Shown one piece after another: positions 34,885-42,559 of a stretch of DNA of 64,000 nt. Below the pieces are notes generated by a model. It was given only the letters and a program-made list of their open reading frames with translations, did not search any database and was not told the origin of the DNA. The DNA is taken from NCBI RefSeq assembly GCF_014648915.1, contig NZ_BMSA01000004.1, forward strand, positions 1-64,000, written 5' to 3'. Numbering within the stretch: position 1 is the first letter of the stretch; each line of letters begins with the position of its first letter. The translations under genes were made by a program, and so were the position numbers. Source of the stretch: Streptomyces phaeofaciens. Its GTDB lineage: Bacteria > Actinomycetota > Actinomycetes > Streptomycetales > Streptomycetaceae.

Positions 34885-34912
34885 TTGCATAAATCCACGG
34901 CGTGGGTATAGT
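34885..34912 (+). promoter_or_regulatory. Promoter of the TetR-controlled operon
   Basis: TTGCAT (34885-34890) and TATAGT (34907-34912) are 16 bp apart on the plus strand, about 40 bp before the first gene at 34952. The left operator copy fills the spacer, so a bound repressor would block polymerase directly. Confidence 0.6.
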
Positions 34913-34939
34913 CCAGGACGTAAATCCACGGCGTGGGTA
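34890..34939. promoter_or_regulatory. Duplicated TetR operator
   Basis: The 19-bp sequence TAAATCCACGGCGTGGGTA occurs identically at 34890-34908 and 34921-34939, 31 bp apart (three helical turns). Its core CCACG-G-CGTGG is an inverted repeat suited to a TetR dimer. One copy overlaps the promoter spacer and the other the likely transcription start. Confidence 0.85.
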
Positions 34940-34951
34940 AAAGGAGTGGCG

Positions 34952-36058
34952 ATGCGCTTTCCCTGGGGTCCTGGTGAGGTCACCGACCTGCGGACGGTCG
35001 GCGACCGGGTCGACACGCTGACCGACCTGTCCGAGGTCGCCGACGGGCCGGGCGCGCGGTTGCGGGCCGCACGCGCCCAAGGGGAAGCGTTCCGCCGGGA
35101 GTTCCCGACCACGGGGACGCCGGACAGCGTGGTGACCTGCGACCTGATCACGCTGCCGTATCCGACCAGGTTCGGGCTTTTCCGGGCGTCGAAGGCGCTC
35201 GCGCCGTTCCTGTCCATCACCAACCGGATGCTCGTGATCCGGTGGCGCGAGTCCGACGGCGGCCGACGCGTGCTGCTCTTCGAGCCCAGCGACCATGAAC
35301 TCGGCCGCTACACCCCGTACTTCGACACACTGTCGGCCCGTACACCGGGCGTGATCGAACGGAGGATGCTCCGCGAGCACGGCACGGTGCCGGGCCACCT
35401 CGCCCGGCTCGGCATCGCGCCCGAGGACGTCACCCATCTGATGTTCGACCATCTGCACACCCAGGACCTCCGCCGCTGGATCGGAACGACGGCACCGCAG
35501 GCGGACCTCGGCGGGCAGCCCCGCGCCGCCTTCCCGAACGCGAAGGTGATCGTCCAGCGCGACGAGCTCGCGGCGATGGCCGACCTGCACCCGCTACAGA
35601 GGCCCTGGTACCAGCCGGCCGCCTACGCCGACGTGCCACCCGAGGCGTTCCTGCCGATCGACGGCTCTGTGGTGCTCGGCCCCGGTGTGGCGGTGGTGAA
35701 GACGCCGGGCCATGTCTTCGGCAACCAGAGCCTGGTGCTCAACACCTCCACCGGTATCTGGGTGTCCAGCGAGAACGTCATCGCCGCCGAGGCGCTCACG
35801 CCGGAGCACTCCGCGCTGCCCGGCCTGGCGAAGTGGTCGCGACGCTGGCAGCAGGAGGTCGTGCTCAACGCCAACACGATCGAGACCACCGCCGACCAGT
35901 ACAACTCCGTCGTCCTGGAGAAGACCCTGGCCGACCGCAGCCAGGCCGACCCCCGGTTCCCGCAGTTCTTCCCCTCGAGCGAACTCACCGGGGCGTGGAC
36001 CAACCCAGGCACCGGACCCACCTTCGTCCACGGGTCCCTCACTCACCGGAAGGCCTGA
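34952..36058 (+). CDS. Metallo-beta-lactamase-fold hydrolase, first gene of TetR-controlled operon
   Basis: A 368-residue MBL-fold protein. The metal motif is unusual: MFDHLHTQDLRRW gives His-x-His but the following acidic residue is one position later than in HxHxDH, and the second His of that pair is missing. A later GHVFGNQSLVLN supplies a third-motif histidine. The N-terminal 90 residues (to LPYPTRFGLF) are longer than the minimal fold. The substrate may be a lactone or ester, but metal content is uncertain. ATG 34952 has AAGGAG upstream. Its TGA is 1 bp before the next ATG, so the operon is tightly packed. Confidence 0.85.
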   Translation: MRFPWGPGEVTDLRTVGDRVDTLTDLSEVADGPGARLRAARAQGEAFRREFPTTGTPDSVVTCDLITLPYPTRFGLFRASKALAPFLSITNRMLVIRWRESDGGRRVLLFEPSDHELGRYTPYFDTLSARTPGVIERRMLREHGTVPGHLARLGIAPEDVTHLMFDHLHTQDLRRWIGTTAPQADLGGQPRAAFPNAKVIVQRDELAAMADLHPLQRPWYQPAAYADVPPEAFLPIDGSVVLGPGVAVVKTPGHVFGNQSLVLNTSTGIWVSSENVIAAEALTPEHSALPGLAKWSRRWQQEVVLNANTIETTADQYNSVVLEKTLADRSQADPRFPQFFPSSELTGAWTNPGTGPTFVHGSLTHRKA

Positions 36059-36059
36059 G

Positions 36060-36635
36060 ATGTCCCGCTTCACCCTTCCCCCCGAAAACGTCCTGCGAGC
36101 CCGCGAGAAACTCGTCCTCGACCACTTCCACGACGAGGTCCGCCAGGACTGGGACGCCACACTCGCCACGTTCCCGCACCCGCACTACGAGCTGATCGCC
36201 CCGATGACCGTCCACGACGGCGACGGCGCGGTCCGCGCGTACTACCACGACACCCGTGTCGCCTTCCCCGACCAGGACCACGAGATCATCGCGTTCCGGC
36301 ACAGCGTGGACGCCGTCGTCGTCGAGTTCTGGCTGCTCGGCACCCACCTCGGCCCGCTCGGCAGGATCCCGCCCACCGGGTCGAAGCACCGCACCCGGAT
36401 GACGGCGTACTTCATCTTCGACGAGCACGAGAACCTCGTCGTCGAGCGGATCTACTTCGACCAGCTCACGGTCCTCAAGCAGCTCATCGGCGGGCTCGAC
36501 AAGCGCGACCCGCGGGACCTGATCAAGCTCGGCCGCGCCGTGCTCGGACTGCTCGCGACGGCCGGCGAGGCCCCCGACCCTCGGCTGCTCGGCACCACCC
36601 CGCCCCCCTTCCTTTCCGCGTACGAGGAGAAGTGA
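36060..36635 (+). CDS. SnoaL/NTF2-like protein
   Basis: A 191-residue protein of the NTF2-like alpha plus beta cone fold: an N-terminal helix pair (ENVLRAREKLVLDHFHDEV), AYYHDTRVAFPDQDHEIIAF and the sheet strands DAVVVEFWLLGTH, KHRTRMTAYFIFDEHENL, VVERIYFDQLTVLKQL. SnoaL-like proteins are small isomerases, cyclases, hydrolases or dehydratases, or limonene-epoxide-hydrolase relatives. It begins 1 bp after the preceding stop and ends 1 bp before the next ATG. Position between an MBL hydrolase and a reductase-glyoxalase fusion implies a shared catabolic pathway. Confidence 0.88.
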   Translation: MSRFTLPPENVLRAREKLVLDHFHDEVRQDWDATLATFPHPHYELIAPMTVHDGDGAVRAYYHDTRVAFPDQDHEIIAFRHSVDAVVVEFWLLGTHLGPLGRIPPTGSKHRTRMTAYFIFDEHENLVVERIYFDQLTVLKQLIGGLDKRDPRDLIKLGRAVLGLLATAGEAPDPRLLGTTPPPFLSAYEEK

Positions 36636-36636
36636 C

Positions 36637-38229
36637 ATGCGCGCACTCATCGGCGGCACCGGCACCGGCGCCTGGGAGCTCCGCGAGCACGACCTGCCCA
36701 CCCGGCTCGGCGCCCTCCGCATCCAGGTGATGGCCGCGGGCCTCAACCGTGCCGACCTCTACGCGCTCGACGGCACCTACCGGGCCGCGGGCCAGGCCGA
36801 CGGGGAGTTCACCGCGGGCATGGAGGTCGCCGGCGTGGTCGAGACCGGCAGCCCGCTCGCACCACACCTGCCCGCCGGAACCCGGGTCATGGGCATCACC
36901 GCCGGCGCCTTCGCCGACTACGCGGTGTGCGACCCGCGGCTCGTCGTACCGATTCCCGAGGGGCTCGGCTTCGAGCGGGCCGCCGCCCTGCCCGTCGGGC
37001 TGATCACCGAGCACGACGCGTTGGTCACCCAGGCCGGGTTCACCGCCGGCGACAGCGTCCTCGTCATCGGCGGCACCAGCGCGATCGGCCTGATCGGCAT
37101 CCGGCTCGCCAAGGCGCTCGGTGCCGGCAAGGTCGTCGCGACCACCACGAGCGAGGAGAAACGGGCCGTGCTGACCGAGGCCGGCGCGGACGTCACGGTC
37201 AACACCCGCACCGAGGACCTCACCGCCGCCGTCCTCACCGCCACCGACGGCGTCGGCGCCACCATCACGCTCGACCACGTCGGCGGCGAGCTCTTCGCCA
37301 AGGTTCCCGCCGCGACCGCGATCGGGGGACGGATCGTCAGCATCGGGCGCCTGGGCGGGTCCGCCACCGGCCTCGACCTCGACACGGTCGCCTTCCGACG
37401 GCAACGGATCATCGGCACCACGTTCAGCATCCGCACCCGCGCCGAGCTCGCGGCCGTCGTCGACGCTCTCGCCGACGAGGTCCTGCCCGCCGTGGCCGAA
37501 GGCCGGATCACCTCCGAGCCGGACACGGTCTACCCGCCCGAGCGCGCGCCGGAGGCCGCCGACCGGCTCCGCTCGAACGGCGCCACCGGCAAGATCGTGC
37601 TCTCCTTCGCCGACGCCCACACCGGCCCCGCCCCCGCCCCGAGCACCCGGGCCAACATGTTCGGCAGCATCGCCCAGATCGGGTACGTCGTCCGCGACAT
37701 CGAGGAGTCGATGCGCAACTTCGTCGACGTCGGCATCGGCCCGTGGTTCCACCTCAAGGGCGTCAGGCCCGACGACTTCACCTACCGCGGCAAACCCTCG
37801 GACATGGTCATGGACGTCGCCGTCGCCAACAGCGGCGACATCCAGATCGAGCTCATCAGCCCGGTCGACGACGAGCCGTCCATGTACCGCGACTTCCTCG
37901 CCGCAGGCCATGAAGGCGTCCAGCACATCGCCTACTGGACCGACGACTACCAGGCGCTCTACGACAGGGCTCTCGCCGCCGGCTTCACCGTCGGGCAGGA
38001 GGGCCGCATCGGCGGAGAGGACGGCCGGTTCGCCTACCTCGAGACCGAGCATCACCCCGGTACCGTCATCGAGATCTCCGACGTCGGCGGCACCAAGCGG
38101 TTCGTCTTCGACATCATCAGGACGGCCTCGGCCAACTGGGACGGTACCCGACCGATCCAGGAGATCGACCCGCGTCTGATCGGCGGCGACCCGGCCGCGA
38201 CGGCCGAGATCATGGAGGCACTCGGGTGA
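36637..38229 (+). CDS. Quinone reductase-like MDR enzyme fused to a VOC domain
   Basis: A 530-residue fusion. Residues 1-330 are a zinc-independent medium-chain dehydrogenase/reductase (NADPH:quinone oxidoreductase type): AAGLNRADLYALDGTY, then the Rossmann segment VLVIGGTSAIGLIGIRLAKALG near 145-165, and IVSIGRLGG. After a Pro/Ala linker near 335, residues 345-510 form a VOC domain (IAQIGYVVRDIEESMRNFVDVG, DIQIELISPVDD, GVQHIAYWTDDY, YLETEHHPGTVIEI), with His and Glu metal-ligand candidates. One polypeptide would couple a reduction to a glyoxalase-type isomerisation or lyase step. Its stop overlaps the next start by 4 bp (GTGA). Confidence 0.9.
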   Translation: MRALIGGTGTGAWELREHDLPTRLGALRIQVMAAGLNRADLYALDGTYRAAGQADGEFTAGMEVAGVVETGSPLAPHLPAGTRVMGITAGAFADYAVCDPRLVVPIPEGLGFERAAALPVGLITEHDALVTQAGFTAGDSVLVIGGTSAIGLIGIRLAKALGAGKVVATTTSEEKRAVLTEAGADVTVNTRTEDLTAAVLTATDGVGATITLDHVGGELFAKVPAATAIGGRIVSIGRLGGSATGLDLDTVAFRRQRIIGTTFSIRTRAELAAVVDALADEVLPAVAEGRITSEPDTVYPPERAPEAADRLRSNGATGKIVLSFADAHTGPAPAPSTRANMFGSIAQIGYVVRDIEESMRNFVDVGIGPWFHLKGVRPDDFTYRGKPSDMVMDVAVANSGDIQIELISPVDDEPSMYRDFLAAGHEGVQHIAYWTDDYQALYDRALAAGFTVGQEGRIGGEDGRFAYLETEHHPGTVIEISDVGGTKRFVFDIIRTASANWDGTRPIQEIDPRLIGGDPAATAEIMEALG

Positions 38230-39023
38230 AGGTCCACCACCTCAACTGCGGCACCATGCACCCGGTCCTGACCCCCGAGGGACTGGTCTGCCACGTCCTC
38301 CTCGTCGAGACCGACAACGGACTCGTGCTCATCGACTCCGGCCTCGGCCTGAAGGACGCCGCCGACCCCCGCGGCCGGTTCGGTGAGGCCCGGTTCCTGG
38401 TCCGGCCAGTCTTCGACGAGAACGAGGCCGCCGTCCGCCAGGTCGCCCGGCTCGGGTTCGACCCCCACGACGTCCGCCACATCGTGCTCACCCACTTCGA
38501 CGCCGATCACACCGGTGGCCTCGCCGACTTCCCCTGGGCCCGGGTCCACCTCACGGCGGCCGAGAACTTCGCCGCCCTGCATCCGCGGGGCAGGGTCGAA
38601 CGGGGGCGGTACCTCCCGAGCCACCGCGCCCACGGGCCCGTACTCGTCGAACACACCCCGGACCAGGGGGAATCGTGGCGCGGGTTCGCCGGCGCCGAGG
38701 AACTGAACGGCATCGCCCCCGGCATCGTGCTGATCAGCCTGCCCGGCCACACCCGCGGTCACGCGGCCGTCGCCGTCGACACCGGCGACGGCTGGATCCT
38801 CCACGTGGGAGACAGCTTCTACCACCGCGGCCAGATCGACGGTACGGGCGGCGCGCCCCGCGCGCTCACCCTCATGGAACACTTCATCGCCGCCGACCGG
38901 CCCCGGGTGAAGGCCAACCACGAGCGCCTCAGCGAACTGTGGCGGACCGCCGACCCCGACCTCCTGCTGGTCAACGCCCACGACCCACTGCTGCTGCGCC
39001 GGGCGGAGAACCGGGGGCGGTGA
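38226..39023 (+). CDS. MBL-fold hydrolase, last gene of TetR-controlled operon
   Basis: A 265-residue MBL protein of the lactonase/glyoxalase II type. The metal motif is THFDADHTGGL, so the second His of HxHxDH is Asp, a variant known in some MBL groups. Further ligands are in LPGHTRGHAAV, LHVGDSFYH and VNAHDP. The N-terminus (VLLVETDNGLVLIDSGLG) is the typical double-strand start. The GTG at 38226 overlaps the previous TGA. Paired with the first gene, the operon contains two different MBL-fold enzymes, which may open successive lactone or ester bonds. The substrate is not deducible. Confidence 0.92.
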   Translation: MKVHHLNCGTMHPVLTPEGLVCHVLLVETDNGLVLIDSGLGLKDAADPRGRFGEARFLVRPVFDENEAAVRQVARLGFDPHDVRHIVLTHFDADHTGGLADFPWARVHLTAAENFAALHPRGRVERGRYLPSHRAHGPVLVEHTPDQGESWRGFAGAEELNGIAPGIVLISLPGHTRGHAAVAVDTGDGWILHVGDSFYHRGQIDGTGGAPRALTLMEHFIAADRPRVKANHERLSELWRTADPDLLLVNAHDPLLLRRAENRGR

Positions 39024-39209
39024 CCGGGGATCGGCACGGTGCGGCACCGGAGGAGGGGGCCGTGCTCGACGGTCTTCGTTGAGGCACGCCGGTGCGAAGC
39101 GTCCCGAACCGGCCGTCGCCGAACTCCGGGACCGCCACCGCGACACGGGACCCGGTGTCATCGTGGCCGGCTGCCGCATCGGCGCCGCCATCGGCGCACG
39201 AGCGTCAGG

Positions 39210-40427
39210 TCAGACGAGGCCGGTGGCGGGCGCCAGCCGCGTTCGGGCCGCGGCTCGTACCTCTGGCGTCTCCGCCGGGTCGTCGCGCAGCACCGCGATC
39301 CGCTCCAGGACCTCCGGGCTCGCGGGCGCCGAGGTGATCCCCGCCAGCCGTGCTGTTTCCTCGCAGTCCCAGAGGGACTCGGTGTAGGCGTGGTCCAGGC
39401 CACCCCGGTCGATGGCGGCGAGCGCCTCCAGGAAGGCGGCCCGCTCGTACGAGTGCGGGGTGGTGAGCCAGAAGCGCCGCAGATAGGGCACCGCCTCGGC
39501 CGCTTCGGGCCCGAACCGGGCGACTCGCCGCGCCGTCCGGTCCGGGCCGCACCAGGCGCGCGCCGCCCACTGTTCGGCGAGTTCCTCCACGAGTCCCGGC
39601 AGCGCCTCGGGGCCGGAGTGGTCGGCCAGCACGTCCGCTCCGAGTCGCGCGAGCCACGGGCGTCCGTCCTGCGCCCACCCGTGCGCCGCCGGTACGGCGA
39701 GGGCGCCGAGGCGTTCGACCGCTCGCCTGACCAGGGGCAGGGGCAGTCGGCCGTCCGGGGTGCCGAGCGAGGGAACCAGCGGGATGAGGGCCTCCGCGGG
39801 CTCGCGGTCGCGCAACGCACGCAGCGCGTCGACCTTCGTGTCGCTCTCGGTCGAGCCGTCGGCGAGCAGGGCGAGGAGTTCGTCGTCGCCGAGCCCCGCC
39901 AGGGACGGCCGCGGTGCGAAGGGGTGGGACTGCACCTCGATCCCGAACCGGGTCCAGGGCTCGCGGTACCACGGCAGTTCGGCTGCTTCGCCGATCCGGG
40001 CGCGGGCGACGTCCCCGAGGTCGTCCCACCACTCGCCCGGCCAGGCGACCGAGACCGACTCGACCACGCGCGCCCAGTGCTCGCCTTCCCGGACGTACCT
40101 CCGAAGTGCTTCCCGGGCCTCGTCCGATCCGCCGAGGGCCAGCAGTTCCAGCACCTCGCAGGCCCGCAGGCAGGTCTCCTCGTCCTGTGCCAGGCGGGCG
40201 ACGATCGGCGCCGGGGGCAGCTCCAGATCCCGGACCAGCCGCGCCAGGTACAGGGCGCGGTCGTCGACGCCGTCCCACCGCCAGTCGCGGCGGACCCCGT
40301 CGTACACGAACCTCGCGGTCCCCTGCGGGTCCTGGAGCGCCCGTACGGCGCCGAGGCCACGCCCGCGTTGCAGCAGGCCCTCGACCGTGTCGTGGCGGGC
40401 GTAGGTCATCTCGTCCTCGTCGCTCAT
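39210..40427 (-). CDS. HEAT-repeat-like protein of unknown function
   Basis: A 405-residue, almost entirely alpha-helical protein. Repeated two-helix units (APIVARLAQDEETCLRACEVLELLALG, ESDTKVDALRALRDREPAEALIPLVPSLG, GRLPLPLVRRAVERLGAL) look like HEAT or PBS-lyase repeats, suggesting a protein-binding scaffold. No catalytic motif, signal peptide or membrane segment is present. The ATG at 40427 has only a weak AGGG upstream; GTG 40430 is adjacent. It is divergent from a small conserved gene and convergent with the operon before it. Partner unknown. Confidence 0.8.
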   Translation of the reverse strand: MSDEDEMTYARHDTVEGLLQRGRGLGAVRALQDPQGTARFVYDGVRRDWRWDGVDDRALYLARLVRDLELPPAPIVARLAQDEETCLRACEVLELLALGGSDEAREALRRYVREGEHWARVVESVSVAWPGEWWDDLGDVARARIGEAAELPWYREPWTRFGIEVQSHPFAPRPSLAGLGDDELLALLADGSTESDTKVDALRALRDREPAEALIPLVPSLGTPDGRLPLPLVRRAVERLGALAVPAAHGWAQDGRPWLARLGADVLADHSGPEALPGLVEELAEQWAARAWCGPDRTARRVARFGPEAAEAVPYLRRFWLTTPHSYERAAFLEALAAIDRGGLDHAYTESLWDCEETARLAGITSAPASPEVLERIAVLRDDPAETPEVRAAARTRLAPATGLV

Positions 40428-40584
40428 CACCCGGCACCCTGCCCGACCGCACGCCCCGCCGCCAGGTGTTATCGGCCGGCCTCCGCCGAGGGCAGGGCCT
40501 TGCTCGCGCATGGTGCGAGGGCTCCTTCCTCTCGGCACAGGCGCCCGGCATGCGGACGGCCGGTCCCCGGCGCACCCTGTGACC

Positions 40585-40809
40585 ATGGCTTCCATTCGGC
40601 CCGTCGTGATCTACCCGCCCGCCGCGGACGGCGGCCGCAGGGTCCGTGTCGACGACCACTTCCTGGGGATGGCGTACGGGCTGCTGGACATAGCCGAGTT
40701 CCTGCGCGAGGTCGGGATCGAGGACGCCGACGAGAGTTATGTCGAGGGGTCGAGCCTCATCGAGTGGCGAGGCGGTGGCCCGACCGCGTGGCTTGGCTCC
40801 CCCGGGTGA
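40585..40809 (+). CDS. Small conserved Streptomyces protein
   Basis: A 74-residue protein of unknown function. The pattern IRPVVIYPPAADGGRRVRVD, then LDIAEFLREVG and SSLIEWRGGGPTAWL, is one I recognise from short conserved Streptomyces proteins (PPxxxGGRRVRVDG and IEWRGGGP). No signal peptide or catalytic motif is seen. A longer frame from 40510 exists, but the conserved part starts at ATG 40585. Nothing about role can be stated. Confidence 0.7.
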   Translation: MASIRPVVIYPPAADGGRRVRVDDHFLGMAYGLLDIAEFLREVGIEDADESYVEGSSLIEWRGGGPTAWLGSPG

Positions 40810-40829
40810 CCCTTGAGTCTGCACCGGCC

Positions 40830-40874
40830 TTGACAATCCACGCCCGCGCCCAGAAGGCTGACCGACCAGTCGGT
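40830..40874 (+). promoter_or_regulatory. Promoter with TetR-type operator before the alpha/beta hydrolase gene
   Basis: A perfect TTGACA -35 (40830-40835) is followed after 18 bp by AAGGCT (40854-40859). The inverted repeat ACCGAC-CA-GTCGGT lies at 40861-40874, over the expected start of transcription and 16 bp before the GTG at 40891. This arrangement suits repression by a TetR-family protein, but no such gene is adjacent. Confidence 0.55.
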
Positions 40875-40890
40875 ACGAAGGGAGCGGATT

Positions 40891-41742
40891 GTGACCGAGG
40901 TGAGCATCTCCACGGCCGCGGGCGTGTTCGACGCCACCGTGGCAGGTCCGCCCGAGGGCCGCCCGGTACTCCTGCTGCACGGTTTCCCCCAGACGAGGCT
41001 GGCCTGGCGACGGCAGATCGTGGCGTTGGCCGAGCACGGCTACCGCGTGGTGGCGCCGGACCAGCGGGGCTACTCCCCCGGGGTGCGTCCCGAGCGGCCC
41101 GAGGACTACGGCATCGGCGCCCTGGCCGACGACGTCGTCGCGATCACGGAAGAACTCGGCTGGACGACATTCGACCTGGTCGGCCACGACTGGGGAGGTG
41201 CGGTGGCGTGGTGGACCGCCGAAGCCCATCCCGGCCGCGTCCGCACGCTGACGGTCGTCTCGACCCCGCACCCCGGCGCTCTCGCCCACGCCCTGCGCAC
41301 CGACGAGGACCAGCGCGAACGGTCCCGCTACATGATCGACTGGCGAGAGACACCCGCCACCGAGGACGCGATGCTCGCCGATGACGCCCAACTGCTCCGC
41401 ACTCTCTACGCCGACAAGGTCCCGCGGACCAGCGTCGATGCCTACCTGCGCCACCTGTCGCGGCCGGGCGCTCTCACCGCGGCGCTGAACTGGTACCGGT
41501 CCGGCCGCCCCGAGCGCGCGATCGGCGCCATCGGCGTACCCACGCTGTACGTCTGGAGCACGGAGGACACCGCGTTCGGTCCGGCGGCCGCCCAGGCGAC
41601 CGGACGGTGGGTCGACGGGTCGTACCGCTTCGAGATCCTCCAGGGCGCCGGCCACTGGATCCCGGAGGAGGCGCCCGAGGCACTGAACCGTCTGCTGCTC
41701 GGGCATCTCACCAGGGACCCGGGATCCCGAGCGACGAGCTAG
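40891..41742 (+). CDS. Alpha/beta hydrolase (epoxide hydrolase/haloalkane dehalogenase type)
   Basis: A 283-residue alpha/beta hydrolase. The oxyanion motif is LLLHGFPQT, the nucleophile elbow is VGHDWGGAVAWW with aspartate as nucleophile, and the base is His in GAGHWIPEEAPE; an acid lies near STEDTAFGP. An Asp nucleophile and HGFP point to soluble epoxide hydrolase or dehalogenase chemistry rather than esterase. GTG 40891 has AAGGGAG upstream. It is a single gene with its own operator-containing promoter. Substrate unknown. Confidence 0.92.
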   Translation: MTEVSISTAAGVFDATVAGPPEGRPVLLLHGFPQTRLAWRRQIVALAEHGYRVVAPDQRGYSPGVRPERPEDYGIGALADDVVAITEELGWTTFDLVGHDWGGAVAWWTAEAHPGRVRTLTVVSTPHPGALAHALRTDEDQRERSRYMIDWRETPATEDAMLADDAQLLRTLYADKVPRTSVDAYLRHLSRPGALTAALNWYRSGRPERAIGAIGVPTLYVWSTEDTAFGPAAAQATGRWVDGSYRFEILQGAGHWIPEEAPEALNRLLLGHLTRDPGSRATS

Positions 41743-41924
41743 GGAACCAGGGCCGGCCGTCCCCGTGTCCCGCCCTCGTGGAACCGGGCGCCCGGCGGCT
41801 TCGGTCCGATCACATTCAAGCCTCTTGAGGCCTTCCGGCGACGGGGCCGTTCAAGAGACGGCACAAACGCTCCGGGCGCGCTCATCCCGCCTGCTCGCGG
41901 CGGCTCCTTCCTAGCGTTGACCGG

Positions 41925-42467
41925 ATGCTCAAGGAGTTCCTCGTCAACGTCCTCCCGGTCGTGATCGCGGTGATCGCCATCGCCGTGCCCACCTGGCTCG
42001 GCATCCGCCAGACACGCGTCAGCCGGCACACGAACAACATCCAAGCGATGCTCGAACTGCTCGCCGAGTTCCGGTCGGCCTCGTTTCACGACCAGCACGA
42101 CTACGTGTGCGCCCGGCTCCAGCAGGAGCACTCCCCCGACGTCGGTGTCCGGGGGCTCCCGCACGACGCCAAGGCGGCGTTCTGCAACGTCGTCTACTAC
42201 TACCAGTCCCTCGCCAACCTGACCGTCTTCCACATCGTGGACCAAGAACTGTTCCTGCCCATCCTGCGGTACCGGATCATCCATGTCTGGCAGGCCGCCC
42301 GTCCCTACGTGGAACGCGAGCGTGAACTGCGCGGCAGCGACGGCTCCTACCTGTCGGCACTCGAAGAACTCGCCCGCCGGACAGCCGATCTCCCGCACAC
42401 GTACCTCCACGACCGCATCGCGGACAGCCGGCACGTCCGGCGTCGGCGGTGGTGGCGGAGCCGCTGA
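41925..42467 (+). CDS. Membrane-anchored DUF4760-like protein
   Basis: A 180-residue protein with one N-terminal membrane helix (NVLPVVIAVIAIAVPTWLGI, residues 8-27) and a cytoplasmic helical domain (NNIQAMLELLAEFRSASFHDQH, CNVVYYYQSLANLTVF, FLPILRYRIIHVWQAARPYVERERE). This layout matches the DUF4760 group of unknown function. It ends in an Arg/Trp-rich tail (RRRRWWRSR). The ATG at 41925 begins directly at the membrane segment. Convergent with the MFS transporter gene; no operon partner. Confidence 0.82.
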   Translation: MLKEFLVNVLPVVIAVIAIAVPTWLGIRQTRVSRHTNNIQAMLELLAEFRSASFHDQHDYVCARLQQEHSPDVGVRGLPHDAKAAFCNVVYYYQSLANLTVFHIVDQELFLPILRYRIIHVWQAARPYVERERELRGSDGSYLSALEELARRTADLPHTYLHDRIADSRHVRRRRWWRSR

Positions 42468-42559
42468 GGCCGATGCGATCGGCTCCGCGTCCGGCCGCGG
42501 ACTCCCCCGGCGGGCCGGCCGGTGCGCGGCCTCCGGTGGCGTGCGCCTCGCCCGCCCGG

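Noticed and set aside
41816..41828. TCAAG-CCT-CTTGA palindrome before the DUF4760-like gene
   Set aside because: Only 5-bp arms, about 100 bp upstream, easily found by chance.
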